Shown: positions 16,751 to 25,908, counted from the stretch's first letter. The stretch: 64,000 bases of DNA from Rhizobium sp. L43 (GCF_002531725.1 NZ_NWSQ01000028.1:1-64000); one strand, 5' to 3'. Notes: a model not told the origin generated them from the sequence alone. Program-made: numbers and translations.

Positions 16751-17896
16751 ATGTTTGATTTTTCGCTCGGCGAAACCGCGGACGCGATCCGTGAAACGAC
16801 GGCGCGGTTTGCTGCCGCTCATATTGCTCCGCTGGCTGCGGAGATCGACGAAAGCAACACATTTCCACGCCAGCTCTGGCCTGAGATGGGTGCAATCGGC
16901 CTGCACGGGATTACCGTCGAGGAAGAATTCGGCGGCGCCGGTCTCGGTTATCTGGATCACGTTGTCGCCATGGAAGAGGTTTCGCGCGCCTCAGCCTCCG
17001 TGGGGCTCAGTTACGGCGCCCATTCCAATCTCTGCGTCAACCAGATCCGCCGCTGGGCCTCGCCGGAGCAGAAGCGCCGCCATCTGCCGAAGCTGATCTC
17101 CGGCGAACATGTCGGCGCGCTTGCCATGTCGGAGGTGGGCTCCGGCTCCGATGTCGTCTCCATGCGGTTGCGTGCAGAGAAAAAAGGCGACCGCTATATT
17201 CTGAACGGCACCAAATTTTGGATCACCAACGCGCCGCATGCCGATGTGCTCGTCGTCTATGCCAAGACCGATCCCGCAGCCGGCCCGAAAGGCATTTCCG
17301 CCTTAATCGTCGAAAAGGGCCTGCCCGGTTTCAGCGTCTCCAAGAAACTCTCCAAACTCGGCATGCGCGGCAGCGATACCGCCGAACTGGTCTTCGAGGA
17401 TTGCGAGGTGCCGGCCGAAGCGCTGATGGGCCGCGAGGGAGAGGGCGTGAAGATCCTGATGTCCGGTCTTGATTACGAGCGCGCCGTGCTTGCCGCCGGA
17501 CCGCTCGGCATCATGCAGGCCTGCCTCGACGTTGTGCTGCCCTATGTTCGCGATCGCAAGCAGTTCGGCAAAGCGATCGGCGATTTCCAGCTGATGCAGG
17601 GCAAGATCGCCGACATGTATGTCGCGCTGAATTCGGCGCGCGCCTATGTCTATTCCGTCGCCCGTGCCTGCGATGCCGGCCGGGCGACACGCACCGATGC
17701 CGCCGCTGCGATCCTCTTTGCCAGCGAAAATGCCGTTAAGGTCTCGCTGGAAGCGATCCAGGCGCTCGGCGGCGCCGGCTATACCAAGGAATGGCCGGTC
17801 GAGCGCTTTTTGCGCGACGCCAAGCTCTACGATATCGGCGCCGGCACAAACGAGATCCGCCGCTATCTGATCGGCCGGGAGCTCATCGCATCATGA
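16751..17896 (+). CDS. ivd: Isovaleryl-CoA dehydrogenase
   Basis: A 381-residue acyl-CoA dehydrogenase. The position that carries the catalytic Glu in short-chain enzymes is Gly here (YDIGAGTNEIRR). Glu243 in LDYERAVLAAGP occupies the place of the catalytic base of isovaleryl-CoA dehydrogenases, which is diagnostic. AMSEVGSGSDVVSM and KFWITNAPHAD are further signatures. It converts isovaleryl-CoA from leucine to 3-methylcrotonyl-CoA with electrons to ETF. The ATG at 16751 follows GGAGGAG; upstream in-frame starts lie in the toxin-antitoxin region. It is the first gene of the leucine operon and overlaps mccB by 4 bp. Confidence 0.95.
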   Translation: MFDFSLGETADAIRETTARFAAAHIAPLAAEIDESNTFPRQLWPEMGAIGLHGITVEEEFGGAGLGYLDHVVAMEEVSRASASVGLSYGAHSNLCVNQIRRWASPEQKRRHLPKLISGEHVGALAMSEVGSGSDVVSMRLRAEKKGDRYILNGTKFWITNAPHADVLVVYAKTDPAAGPKGISALIVEKGLPGFSVSKKLSKLGMRGSDTAELVFEDCEVPAEALMGREGEGVKILMSGLDYERAVLAAGPLGIMQACLDVVLPYVRDRKQFGKAIGDFQLMQGKIADMYVALNSARAYVYSVARACDAGRATRTDAAAAILFASENAVKVSLEAIQALGGAGYTKEWPVERFLRDAKLYDIGAGTNEIRRYLIGRELIAS

Positions 17897-19503
17897 CGGT
17901 GATTTCCTCGGCAATCGATCGCGACAGCGAGACTTTCAAGGCCAATGCAATCAAGAACAGGGCGCTCATCGACGAGCTCTACGAGCGCTCGGCGAAGACC
18001 CGCGAAGGCGGTTCACAAGCAGCCCGCGAACGCCACACCGGCAAGGGCAAGCTGCTGCCGCGTGACCGCATTCAACTCCTCATCGATGCCGGCAGCCCTT
18101 TCCTGGAGATCGGCGCACTTGCCGCCAACGGCATGTACGGCGACGAGGCGCCGGGTGCGGGCATCATATCAGGCATCGGCCGCGTTTCCGGCCGCGAGGT
18201 GATGATCGTCGCCAATGACGCGACGGTAAAGGGCGGCGCCTATTTCCCCCTGACGGTGAAGAAACATCTGCGGGCGCAGGAGATCGCCCTGCAGAACCGG
18301 CTGCCCTGCCTCTATCTGGTTGATAGCGGCGGCGCCAATCTTCCGCATCAGGCCGAAGTCTTTCCCGACCGCGACCATTTCGGCGCGATCTTCTACAACC
18401 AGGCTCAGATGTCGGCCGAAGGCATTCCGCAGATCGCCTGCGTCATGGGAAGCTGCACCGCCGGTGGCGCCTATGTGCCCGCCATGTCCGACGAAACGGT
18501 CATCGTGCGCAATCAGGGCACCATCTTCCTCGCCGGCCCGCCGCTGGTGAAGGCCGCGACCGGCGAGATCATTTCGGCCGAAGAGCTTGGCGGCGCCGAG
18601 ACCCATGGCCGCCGCTCCGGCGTCGTCGATCACGTCGCGGAAAATGACGAACATGCGCTGCTGCTCGTCCGCGATATCGTGAGCACCCTCAACAGCGTCA
18701 AATCAGTCGATATCGACCTCAAGCCACCGCGGCCGCCGAAACTCGATCCCGAGGATCTCTGCGGCCTCATCCCGGATGACGTGCGCTCGCCCTATGATGT
18801 GCGTGAAGTCATCGGCCGGATCGTCGACGGCTCGGAACTGCACGAGTTCAAGCCGCTCTACGGCACCACGCTGGTCTGCGGCTTCGCCCGTATCTGGGGC
18901 ATGCCGGTCGCCGTCATCGCCAATAACGGCGTGCTGTTTTCCGAAAGCGCGCTGAAGGGCGCCCATTTCATCGAGCTCGCCTGCCAGCGCCGCGTGCCCT
19001 TGCTTTTCCTGCAGAATATCTCCGGCTTCATGGTCGGCGGCCGTTACGAGGCCGGCGGCATCGCCAAGGATGGAGCAAAGCTGGTGACGGCGGTCGCGAC
19101 CGCGACCGTGCCGAAGGTCACCGTCATCATCGGCGGTAGTTTCGGCGCCGGCAATTACGGCATGTGCGGCCGCGCCTATCGGCCGCGTTTCCTCTTCACC
19201 TGGCCGAACAGCCGTATCAGCGTGATGGGCGGCGAACAGGCGGCCTCCGTGCTTTCCACGATACGCCGAGACTCCATGGAAGCGCGCGGAGAAGATTGGC
19301 CAGCCGATGAGGAGGAGGCCTTCAAGGCGCCGATCCGCGCCGGTTACGAGGCCGAGGGCAATCCCTATTATGCCACAGCCCGCCTCTGGGACGACGGCAT
19401 CATCGATCCCAGCCAGACGCGGGACGTGTTGGGCCTTGCCTTTTCCGCCTGCCTGAATGCGCCGATCCCGAAAGGGCCGCACTTCGGCCTGTTCAGGATG
19501 TGA
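17893..19503 (+). CDS. mccB: 3-methylcrotonyl-CoA carboxylase, carboxyltransferase (beta) subunit
   Basis: A 536-residue carboxyltransferase. The conserved blocks are ARERHTGKGKLLPRDRI, SGGANLPHQAEVFPDRDHFG (highly specific for MCC beta), GSCTAGGAYVPAMSDE, LFLQNISGFMVGGRYEAGGI and ISVMGGEQAASVL. With the biotin subunit it carboxylates 3-methylcrotonyl-CoA to 3-methylglutaconyl-CoA. The start ATG overlaps the ivd stop (ATGA), so translation is coupled; the longer open frame upstream is ivd sequence in another frame. Confidence 0.96.
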   Translation: MTVISSAIDRDSETFKANAIKNRALIDELYERSAKTREGGSQAARERHTGKGKLLPRDRIQLLIDAGSPFLEIGALAANGMYGDEAPGAGIISGIGRVSGREVMIVANDATVKGGAYFPLTVKKHLRAQEIALQNRLPCLYLVDSGGANLPHQAEVFPDRDHFGAIFYNQAQMSAEGIPQIACVMGSCTAGGAYVPAMSDETVIVRNQGTIFLAGPPLVKAATGEIISAEELGGAETHGRRSGVVDHVAENDEHALLLVRDIVSTLNSVKSVDIDLKPPRPPKLDPEDLCGLIPDDVRSPYDVREVIGRIVDGSELHEFKPLYGTTLVCGFARIWGMPVAVIANNGVLFSESALKGAHFIELACQRRVPLLFLQNISGFMVGGRYEAGGIAKDGAKLVTAVATATVPKVTVIIGGSFGAGNYGMCGRAYRPRFLFTWPNSRISVMGGEQAASVLSTIRRDSMEARGEDWPADEEEAFKAPIRAGYEAEGNPYYATARLWDDGIIDPSQTRDVLGLAFSACLNAPIPKGPHFGLFRM

Positions 19504-19510
19504 GGCGGCG

Positions 19511-21376
19511 ATGATGGAAAGCCTTCTCATCGCCAACCGGGGCGAAATCGCCCGCCGCATCATCCGCACCGCAAAATCGCTCGGCATCCGCACCATCGCC
19601 GTCTATTCCGAAGCCGATGCCGGCCTGCCCTTCGTGAGAGAGGCTGATGAAGCGATTGCCATCGGCCCCTCGCCGGCCCGCGAAAGCTATCTCTCGCAGG
19701 AACGCATCCTCGAGGCCGCCCGCAAGAGCGGCGCCGCTGCGATCCATCCGGGCTACGGATTCCTCTCGGAAAATGCCGATTTTGCCGAGGCCGTTGAAAA
19801 GGCCGGCATCATCTGGGTCGGGGCGCCCCCGGCGGCCATCCGGGCGATGGGGCTCAAGGACGCCGCCAAGGAATTGATGCAGGCAGCCGGCGTGCCCGTG
19901 ACCCCCGGTTATCTTGGATCGGACCAGAACGAAGAGCGGCTGGCGGCGGAAGCCGAGACCATCGGTTATCCCGTGCTGATCAAGGCGGTTGCCGGCGGCG
20001 GCGGCAAGGGCATGCGCCGCGTCGACCGTCCGCAAGAATTCGCCGAACTTCTGGCCTCCTGCAGGCGTGAGGCAGCCGCCGCCTTCGGCGACGATCGCGT
20101 TCTGATCGAACGCTATATCGCCAATCCGCGCCATATCGAGGTGCAGATCTTCGCCGATCAGCTCGGAAATTGCGTGCATCTCTTCGAACGCGATTGCTCA
20201 CTGCAGCGCCGTCACCAGAAGGTGATCGAGGAGGCTCCCGCCCCTGGTCTCGATGCCGCCACCCGCGCTGCGATCTGCGATGCGGCAGTCAAGGCAGCAA
20301 GAGCGGTCAATTATGTCGGCGCCGGCACCATCGAATTCATCGCCGATGCCTCGGAGGGCCTGCGTCCCGATCGGATCTGGTTCATGGAGATGAACACCCG
20401 GCTGCAGGTGGAACACCCCGTTACCGAAGCGATATCAGGCGAAGATCTGGTGCTGTGGCAGCTGAAGGTCGCGAGCGGCGAGCCACTGCCGAAAACGCAG
20501 GACGAGATCGTCATGAACGGCTGGGCGTTCGAAGCCCGACTCTATGCCGAAAACCCCGCCGCCGGCTATCTGCCCTCGACCGGCCGGCTCGACCATCTCA
20601 GACTGCCGCAAACGGTCCGCGTCGATAGCGGCGTCGAACAGGGCGATGAGATCACCGCCTTCTACGATCCGATGATCGCCAAGATCATTGCCCATGGGGC
20701 GACCCGCGAGGCCGCACTTTCGAAGCTTGCAGCCGCCTGTGCCGGCATCGAGGTCTGGCCGGTCAGATGCAATGCCGGCCTGCTTGCCCGCATCGCCGTC
20801 GATCCGGATTTTCGCGCCGCCCGGATCGATACCGGCTTCCTCGACCGCCACGACGATAGCCTTGTGGCGACGGAGCCGGATTTAACGGCCATCGACCGTG
20901 CCGCCACGGTGCTTTCGAAGAAAACCGACGATGATCCCTGGTCGGCGCTGACCGGTTTTCGCATCGCCGGGCCAAACGACAACCGGGTGCGCGTGCGCAT
21001 CGACGGTCACCTCTATTGGGGACGCGCGCACCCGGACCTTGAAGCAAATGCCTTTGAGATGGACGAAACAACGGTGCTTTTTGACGCTGGCAATGCCTGG
21101 CCGATCAGCCTGCCCGCCGCGAGCGGGGTCGAAGCAAACCATGGGCCAGGCGATGGCGCGATCCTGTCGCCTATGCCCGGCCTCGTCATTTCGGTGGATG
21201 TCGCCGAAGGCGATCATGTCGCCAAGGGGGACCGCCTGCTGACGGTCGAAGCGATGAAAATGGAGCATTCGCTGCGCGCGCCCTTCGACGGCATTGTCGG
21301 AAAACTGCAGGTTTCCACCGGCACCAGGGTCTCGGAAAACCAGCTGGTCGTCACCGTCATAAAGGAGCAGGACTGA
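19511..21376 (+). CDS. mccA: 3-methylcrotonyl-CoA carboxylase, biotin-containing (alpha) subunit
   Basis: A 621-residue biotin carboxylase/carrier protein. The ATP-grasp part begins LLIANRGEIARRIIRTAKSL and has KAVAGGGGKGMRRV, FERDCSLQRRHQKV and MEMNTRLQVEHPVTE. The C-terminal carrier domain carries the biotin lysine Lys583 in VEAMKMEHS. It carboxylates biotin with ATP and bicarbonate for MccB. The start is at an ATGATG after a GAGG sequence, 7 bp beyond mccB. Its stop overlaps the next ATG by one base (TGATG). Confidence 0.96.
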   Translation: MMESLLIANRGEIARRIIRTAKSLGIRTIAVYSEADAGLPFVREADEAIAIGPSPARESYLSQERILEAARKSGAAAIHPGYGFLSENADFAEAVEKAGIIWVGAPPAAIRAMGLKDAAKELMQAAGVPVTPGYLGSDQNEERLAAEAETIGYPVLIKAVAGGGGKGMRRVDRPQEFAELLASCRREAAAAFGDDRVLIERYIANPRHIEVQIFADQLGNCVHLFERDCSLQRRHQKVIEEAPAPGLDAATRAAICDAAVKAARAVNYVGAGTIEFIADASEGLRPDRIWFMEMNTRLQVEHPVTEAISGEDLVLWQLKVASGEPLPKTQDEIVMNGWAFEARLYAENPAAGYLPSTGRLDHLRLPQTVRVDSGVEQGDEITAFYDPMIAKIIAHGATREAALSKLAAACAGIEVWPVRCNAGLLARIAVDPDFRAARIDTGFLDRHDDSLVATEPDLTAIDRAATVLSKKTDDDPWSALTGFRIAGPNDNRVRVRIDGHLYWGRAHPDLEANAFEMDETTVLFDAGNAWPISLPAASGVEANHGPGDGAILSPMPGLVISVDVAEGDHVAKGDRLLTVEAMKMEHSLRAPFDGIVGKLQVSTGTRVSENQLVVTVIKEQD

Positions 21377-21828
21377 TGGCCGGCCGCTATTTCGACGAAT
21401 GGACGGTCGGCGACCGCATCGCCCACGAGATCCGCCGCACGGTCACCGAGACCGACAACCTGCTGTTTACGACGCTTTCCCACAATCCGCAGCCGCTGCA
21501 TCTCGATGCCGACTATGCGGCCGGCACCGAATTCGGCCGGATCGTCGTCAACGGCACCTTCACCTTTGCGCTCACCGTCGGACTTTCGGTCGGCGACACC
21601 ACGCTCGGCACGCTCGTCGCCAATCTCGGTTACGACAAGGTGACGATGCCGAAGCCGGTCTTCATCGGTGACACGCTGCGGGTGGAAACGGAGGTGACGG
21701 AACTGCGTCGCTCGAACTCCCGCCCCGATGCCGGCATCGTCACTTTCCGGCACAGCACCCTGAACCAGCGCGGCGAGACCGTCTGCCAGTGCCTGCGCAT
21801 GGCGATGCTGAAGGTGAAGCCATCATGA
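21376..21828 (+). CDS. MaoC family (hotdog-fold) dehydratase/hydratase
   Basis: A 150-residue single-hotdog protein. The hydratase-2 loop reads TTLSHNPQPLHLDADYA. The His is conserved, but the Asp of the classic SGDxNPxH motif is replaced, as in several MaoC relatives acting on branched acyl-CoAs. The start overlaps the mccA stop by one base and its own stop overlaps the next ATG. Its place in the leucine operon, where a methylglutaconyl-CoA hydratase is otherwise missing, makes hydration of 3-methylglutaconyl-CoA to HMG-CoA the best guess; this is inferred only from context. Confidence 0.88.
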   Translation: MAGRYFDEWTVGDRIAHEIRRTVTETDNLLFTTLSHNPQPLHLDADYAAGTEFGRIVVNGTFTFALTVGLSVGDTTLGTLVANLGYDKVTMPKPVFIGDTLRVETEVTELRRSNSRPDAGIVTFRHSTLNQRGETVCQCLRMAMLKVKPS

Positions 21829-22661
21829 AGCTGCGCTCGCTGCTCTTCGTGCCCGGCGACCGGCCGGAGCGTTTCGAAAAGGCGCTCGCCTCGGGCGCCG
21901 ATGCGGTCATTCTCGATCTGGAAGATTCGGTTGCGCCCGCCAACAAGCCACGAGCCCGCGGGGCCGTGCACGATTTCGTCCTGCGTCCAGCGGGTGACAC
22001 CCATCTGCTGATCCGCATCAATCCCCTCGCCTCCCCGGAATTCGAAGACGACCTTGTCGCTCTGAGCGGCCTTCATCCTTTCGCGATCATGCTACCGAAG
22101 GCCGAGGGTGCGGCCTCCGTGCTGAAGCTCGCAGGCTCTCTTGCATCTGAAATCCCCATTTTGCCGATCGCAACCGAAACACCATCCGCGATCTTCGAAA
22201 TCGGCAGCTACCGGGAGGTCGCGGCGAACCTTTGCGGCTTGACCTGGGGTGCCGAGGATCTGCCCGCCGCGATGGGGGCTGCGACCGCGCGCAGGACGGA
22301 TGGCCGTTATACGCCGCCTTTCGAGCTTGCCCGCTCGCTGACTCTATTTGCGGCGCACGCCACCGCCGTTCCGGCCATCGACACCGTCTATCCCGATTTC
22401 CACGATCTCAACGGTCTCAGGGCCTATGTCGGCCGTGCCCGGCGCGACGGCTTTTCCGGCATGATGGCCATCCATCCAAGCCAGATCGAAACGATCAACC
22501 ACGCCTTCACGCCTGAGGCTTCCGAGGTCGCCTGGGCAGAGAAAGTCGCCGCCGCCTTTGCCGCCAGGCCAGACGCCGGCGTCATCCAGCTTGACGGACG
22601 CATGCTGGATTTGCCGCATCACAAGCTCGCCCTCCGCATCCTGAAGGCCGCCGGACGTTAG
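21825..22661 (+). CDS. CitE-like HpcH/HpaI family CoA-ester lyase
   Basis: A 278-residue TIM-barrel lyase related to the citrate lyase beta subunit and citramalyl-CoA lyase. It has RSLLFVPGDRPERFEKAL, ADAVILDLEDSVAP (metal-site Glu/Asp region), PKAEG, TETPSAIFEI and LTWGAEDLPAAMGA, and MAIHPSQIETIN. Such enzymes split 3-hydroxy-acyl-CoA esters to acetyl-CoA plus a keto acid. It is the last gene of the leucine operon and overlaps the MaoC gene by 4 bp. No HMG-CoA lyase of the usual family is visible, so it may replace it; citramalyl- or malyl-CoA lyase activity is an alternative. Confidence 0.88.
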   Translation: MKLRSLLFVPGDRPERFEKALASGADAVILDLEDSVAPANKPRARGAVHDFVLRPAGDTHLLIRINPLASPEFEDDLVALSGLHPFAIMLPKAEGAASVLKLAGSLASEIPILPIATETPSAIFEIGSYREVAANLCGLTWGAEDLPAAMGAATARRTDGRYTPPFELARSLTLFAAHATAVPAIDTVYPDFHDLNGLRAYVGRARRDGFSGMMAIHPSQIETINHAFTPEASEVAWAEKVAAAFAARPDAGVIQLDGRMLDLPHHKLALRILKAAGR

Positions 22662-22694
22662 ACAGCCGCTCCGGGGGCTCGAAAGGACGCCGGC

Positions 22695-22985
22695 TCAATC
22701 GTAGGGGGAATAACATTGCCTGCGCGGTCCCCGGGAGGGCTGAAAACTATTGTCATAGGCTGAATACGACCGGTACCGGCGCGCGCACCAAGCATAGTGT
22801 CTCCCGTCATAGTCATCCGAATATTCCTCCGATGGCGCAGGAGCATCGGGCGGTGGCGGCATGATAACGGGTGGTGGCCCCGGAGGGCCGGGAAGCAATG
22901 GAATGGGCGGCGGAACTTGCGCCATGGCAGCCGATTGCGCTGCCAGAAGCAACGAGACCGTGGCGAAGGTCAGCAAATATTTCAT
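22695..22985 (-). CDS. BA14K family secreted protein
   Basis: A 96-residue protein with a signal peptide (MKYLLTFATVSLLLAAQSAA, cleavage near AMA), a strongly proline-rich spacer (residues ~24-52) and a C-terminal BA14K-like module. The module reads HYAWCARRYRSYSAYDNSF then GPRRQCYSPY, with two conserved cysteines and many aromatic residues. BA14K proteins were described in Brucella as immunoreactive, lectin-like envelope proteins and are common in Rhizobiales. GAGGAG lies before the ATG. It converges with the leucine operon and stands as a single gene. Confidence 0.85.
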   Translation of the reverse strand: MKYLLTFATVSLLLAAQSAAMAQVPPPIPLLPGPPGPPPVIMPPPPDAPAPSEEYSDDYDGRHYAWCARRYRSYSAYDNSFQPSRGPRRQCYSPYD

Positions 22986-23033
22986 CGAAAACTCCTCATG
23001 TTGCAGCGCATCTCTGAAAGGTGCTCCCTGCCG

Positions 23034-23390
23034 TCAACGGCTGAATTTCAGATCCGGCTTGTCGCCGTCCCAGCCTTGAAGCCCTCCTGGAACCGAGCGG
23101 AATCGAAGGCAGTGCGTACCCATCTTGCCGGATATGCACATCGCATCGTCCTTGACCGTCCAGCTGATGGAGAGCGCAAACGGCATCGGACCACGAATGC
23201 TTCCGGTGCCGTCCTTCGCCAGGGTGACTTTGAGGGCCTTGCCATCCGGCGCCAGTGCCGACCAGGGCGCCCCATCGGCGAGGATCGCGGCCGCCTTCTC
23301 GGACGGCAGGAACGGTTCCTGCGCTGAGAATGCCGGGCTCGCCGCGAACGCTGCAATCACTGCTCCTGCAAGCCGTAGATATGTCTTCAT
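23034..23390 (-). CDS. Small secreted protein of unknown function
   Basis: A 118-residue protein with a signal peptide (MKTYLRLAGAVIAAFAASPA, cleavage near AFSA). The mature part (~95 residues) is predicted to be mainly beta strands, with two cysteines (MCISGKMGTHCLRF) that could form a disulfide in the periplasm. AGGA lies about 9 bp before the ATG. I cannot assign a family with confidence. It lies between the BA14K gene and the DUF3313-like lipoprotein gene, all facing left, but spacing does not show an operon. Confidence 0.7.
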   Translation of the reverse strand: MKTYLRLAGAVIAAFAASPAFSAQEPFLPSEKAAAILADGAPWSALAPDGKALKVTLAKDGTGSIRGPMPFALSISWTVKDDAMCISGKMGTHCLRFRSVPGGLQGWDGDKPDLKFSR

Positions 23391-23458
23391 GCCAATGTCC
23401 TTTCTGCTGGTTTTGAAATGCTGCAGCCGCTACGCCGCGCGTGAATTGAGAATTGCCG

Positions 23459-24301
23459 TCATTGAGAGACCGTCGCGCCCTTGTCGCTCCAGCTCGGCGG
23501 CAGACCGAGCTGACCGGCGACCGCCCCTTTGATGCCGGGCGCAGGTCCGAAGGCCTTGCAGGCGTCGTATTTCGGGTCCCTGCCGAACGACGCCTTGATC
23601 TTCTGCATCAGCCGGATGGATGACGTTGCCTTGAACGGATCCTGACCCTTGACCAGCATGCGGCTGAAATCGGCGCCGAATGCGGATGACAGGGAATAGG
23701 CATCCCCGACCTGGGATATCCGCGCCTTTGTCGTCAGCATGTTCGCGCCGCGCGACCAGATCATCGCCGCCTGCTGCGTACCGTCCTGGCCGACCGCTTC
23801 GGCTTCCACCGACAAGCCGCCGAGACCGATCGGAATCCTGGGAATTGGAACCATTGCCACCGAAGCGCCGAGCGTGGCGACGGTGGAGGTCGCGGCAACC
23901 GCACGGTTCGTCGCGACGATGTCGGTGACGGTCGCATGGACGACGAGATCTGCCGGCTGGTTTGGAGCCACGACCTTGAAGCGGTCGATGAGGCCCATAC
24001 ACAGCGCCCGGTCGACGGCATTGCTCAGGAGCGCCAGGTCCTTGGCGTCGAAAGAACCGCCGCCGGCATTCTCCACCACCGTCGGAACGATGCGTACCGT
24101 TTGCGCGGCAAGAACCGCTGGCGAATTCACGCGCAATTTTGCCTTCGTCAGAGAGCCGCCCGACGCGGCCATTCCCGCATAGGAGCCGAGGGAAGTGCCC
24201 TGCTGCAGGGGTACGTTCGTGCAGGAGGAGAGCAAAGCGAGGAGGACGGCGCAGATTGCCGCCCGCATAGGCACTTCTGCTGGTCGGATATTGGGGGTCA
24301 T
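23459..24301 (-). CDS. DUF3313-like lipoprotein in the efflux regulon
   Basis: A 280-residue protein with a lipoprotein signal whose lipobox is LLSSC (Cys27), so it is probably anchored in the outer membrane. Blocks such as TSLGSYAGMAASGGSLTKAK, VRIVPTVVENAG and ADLVVHATVTDIVATNRA resemble DUF3313 lipoproteins of unknown function. An inner ATG at 24268 would give a shorter signal. I chose 24301 because the ~90-bp leader up to this codon is homologous to the leader of the NodT-type gene up to its GTG. A 37-bp regulator box (24353-24389) faces it, so it should be co-regulated with the efflux pump. Confidence 0.75.
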   Translation of the reverse strand: MTPNIRPAEVPMRAAICAVLLALLSSCTNVPLQQGTSLGSYAGMAASGGSLTKAKLRVNSPAVLAAQTVRIVPTVVENAGGGSFDAKDLALLSNAVDRALCMGLIDRFKVVAPNQPADLVVHATVTDIVATNRAVAATSTVATLGASVAMVPIPRIPIGLGGLSVEAEAVGQDGTQQAAMIWSRGANMLTTKARISQVGDAYSLSSAFGADFSRMLVKGQDPFKATSSIRLMQKIKASFGRDPKYDACKAFGPAPGIKGAVAGQLGLPPSWSDKGATVSQ

Positions 24302-24390
24302 CGGCGAATCTTCTGAACCGGGATCATGGATTCAGCTTTTAGAGAGGCCAGCGTTAATGGCGGTAAAGCCGGTGTAAAGTTGGGTAAAAT
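24299..24390. repeat. Duplicated promoter-leader region, copy 1 (before the DUF3313-like gene)
   Basis: This stretch is a direct repeat of 25906-25995. Shared blocks are CTGAACCGGGATC, GAGGCCAGCGTTAA, TGTAAAGTT and GGTAAAAT, in the same order and spacing. It contains a regulator box, a -10-like hexamer and the ribosome site. The duplication probably brought the lipoprotein gene under control of the efflux regulator. Confidence 0.8.
24353..24389 (-). promoter_or_regulatory. 37-bp direct-repeat regulator box A
   Basis: Read leftwards it has the order TTTACC, AACTTTACA, CTTTACCGC, TTAAC, that is CTTWAC-like units about 11 bp apart. It ends 10 bp before CTAAAA, a -10-like hexamer. Three other copies (B, C, D) have exactly the same length. 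I infer an OmpR/PhoB-type activator site. Confidence 0.7.
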
Positions 24391-24453
24391 ATTGAAATCC
24401 GAGACCCGCGGGCGCCGTTTGACTTGCGCCGCCGCGGGGTGGCGGGTGGCCGA

Positions 24454-25908
24454 TCAGCCCGATTTCGCCGTTCGCTCGGAGACGACCTGCTGTTGCGGAG
24501 GCAGGTAACCGGCGCCGATGGCGACGTAGAGATCGACATAATCCTTGGCGACCTGCTGCACGGTGGCGGCTAGGCTTGCCTCAGCATCGGAGACCGAACG
24601 CTGCGCGTCGAGGACGTCGAGCAGCGACGAGGCGCCGTCCTTGTAGCTCGTGGTCGACAGTGCCAGCGATTCCTGAGCCGTCTGCACCTGCCTGCGCAGC
24701 GGCGCCAGTGTCTGGGTGTCGCGGCGAACCGCCGACAACGCGTTTTCCACCTCTTCGACCCCGTTCAGTACCGCCGCTTTCCAGGCGAGATATTGGGTCT
24801 TGGCATCGGACTTCTCGATATCGACATTCGCCCGCAATTTACCGCCGTCGAAGATCGGCAGGTTGAGCGTCGGCCCGAAGGACCAGCTGGTCAGGCTTGC
24901 ACCGCTGGCGCCCGATGATTTGACCCAGCTCGGCGAAATCGAACCGGAGAGCGAGATCGACGGATAAAGCTGGGCTTCGGCAGCACCGATATCGGCGACG
25001 GCCGCCGCCAGCTCGCGTTCGGCCTTTCTTATGTCGGGACGGTTGCGGATGAGATCGGCCGGAATGCCGGCGCGAATGTCGCCGCGGAAGACCGGCTGGC
25101 CGGGGCTTTTCTGCAGCTCGCCCATCAGCGAGGCCGCCGGCATCCCGAGCAGAGTGGCAATGTGATGGGCCGATTCGGTGAAGCTCTGTTCGAGGCCGGG
25201 AATGTCGGACTTCGTCGACTGTACCAGACCCTCGGCCTGAACGACGTCGAGGCGGGAGGCGGCCCCTGCCTTCAGCTGCAGCTGGGTGAGTTCGTAAGTC
25301 TGTTGGCGGGATTTCAAGCTCGCCTGTGAAAGCGCAATGCGCTCCTGATAGTAGCGGGCGTCGATATAGCTCTCGACCAGGTCTTTCAGGAAGGTGAGCT
25401 TTGCATTGTCGGCCGTCGCATAGGCGGCCCCCAGCGAGGCGATGGCGCTCTCCTTCGAGCGACGGTACTGGCCGAAGACGTCGAGCAGCCAGGAAAGGCT
25501 GGCCCCGCCGGCCGTCGTGTTGGTGGTGCCGACCGTCGTGCGGAGCCGCCCCTTCTCGCCGGATACCGTGTGCGATGCATCGACACTGAGGCTCGGCAGA
25601 GCGCCGGCGCCGGCAACCGTGACATTGGCGGAAGCCGAGTTGATGCTCTCGAGCGCCTGCAGCACATCGAGGTTCTCGCTGAGGCCATGGGCCACCAGGC
25701 CGTCGAGCCGCTTGTCGCGATAGGCCGTCCACCACTCAGCCGTCGCGACATCGCCGTTGCTCTTGCTGCCACCCTCTGCGAATTTGGCGGGGAGCGGCAT
25801 CTCAGGGGGAACATGATCCGGCCCGCTGACGCAGCCTGCGAGCAGCAGCGTGAGGGCGGATGCGGCGTAGCGGAGCGATGATAGTCTTGTAGAGAGCGAC
25901 GGATACAC
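24454..25908 (-). CDS. NodT-family outer-membrane efflux lipoprotein
   Basis: A 484-residue TolC/OprM-like protein. It begins with a lipoprotein signal (lipobox LLAGC, Cys26) followed by VSGPDHVPPEMPLPAKF and the repeated outer-membrane efflux protein domains. The second half contains GIPADLIRNRPDIRKAEREL and the C-terminal repeat GASSLLDVLDAQRSV. It would form the outer-membrane channel for the RND pump encoded at 28185-32431. The start is GTG, with AGGAAG 8 bp upstream. Box B (25958-25994) faces it. The gene lies downstream of the sensor kinase in the same direction but has its own promoter. Confidence 0.92.
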   Translation of the reverse strand: MYPSLSTRLSSLRYAASALTLLLAGCVSGPDHVPPEMPLPAKFAEGGSKSNGDVATAEWWTAYRDKRLDGLVAHGLSENLDVLQALESINSASANVTVAGAGALPSLSVDASHTVSGEKGRLRTTVGTTNTTAGGASLSWLLDVFGQYRRSKESAIASLGAAYATADNAKLTFLKDLVESYIDARYYQERIALSQASLKSRQQTYELTQLQLKAGAASRLDVVQAEGLVQSTKSDIPGLEQSFTESAHHIATLLGMPAASLMGELQKSPGQPVFRGDIRAGIPADLIRNRPDIRKAERELAAAVADIGAAEAQLYPSISLSGSISPSWVKSSGASGASLTSWSFGPTLNLPIFDGGKLRANVDIEKSDAKTQYLAWKAAVLNGVEEVENALSAVRRDTQTLAPLRRQVQTAQESLALSTTSYKDGASSLLDVLDAQRSVSDAEASLAATVQQVAKDYVDLYVAIGAGYLPPQQQVVSERTAKSG

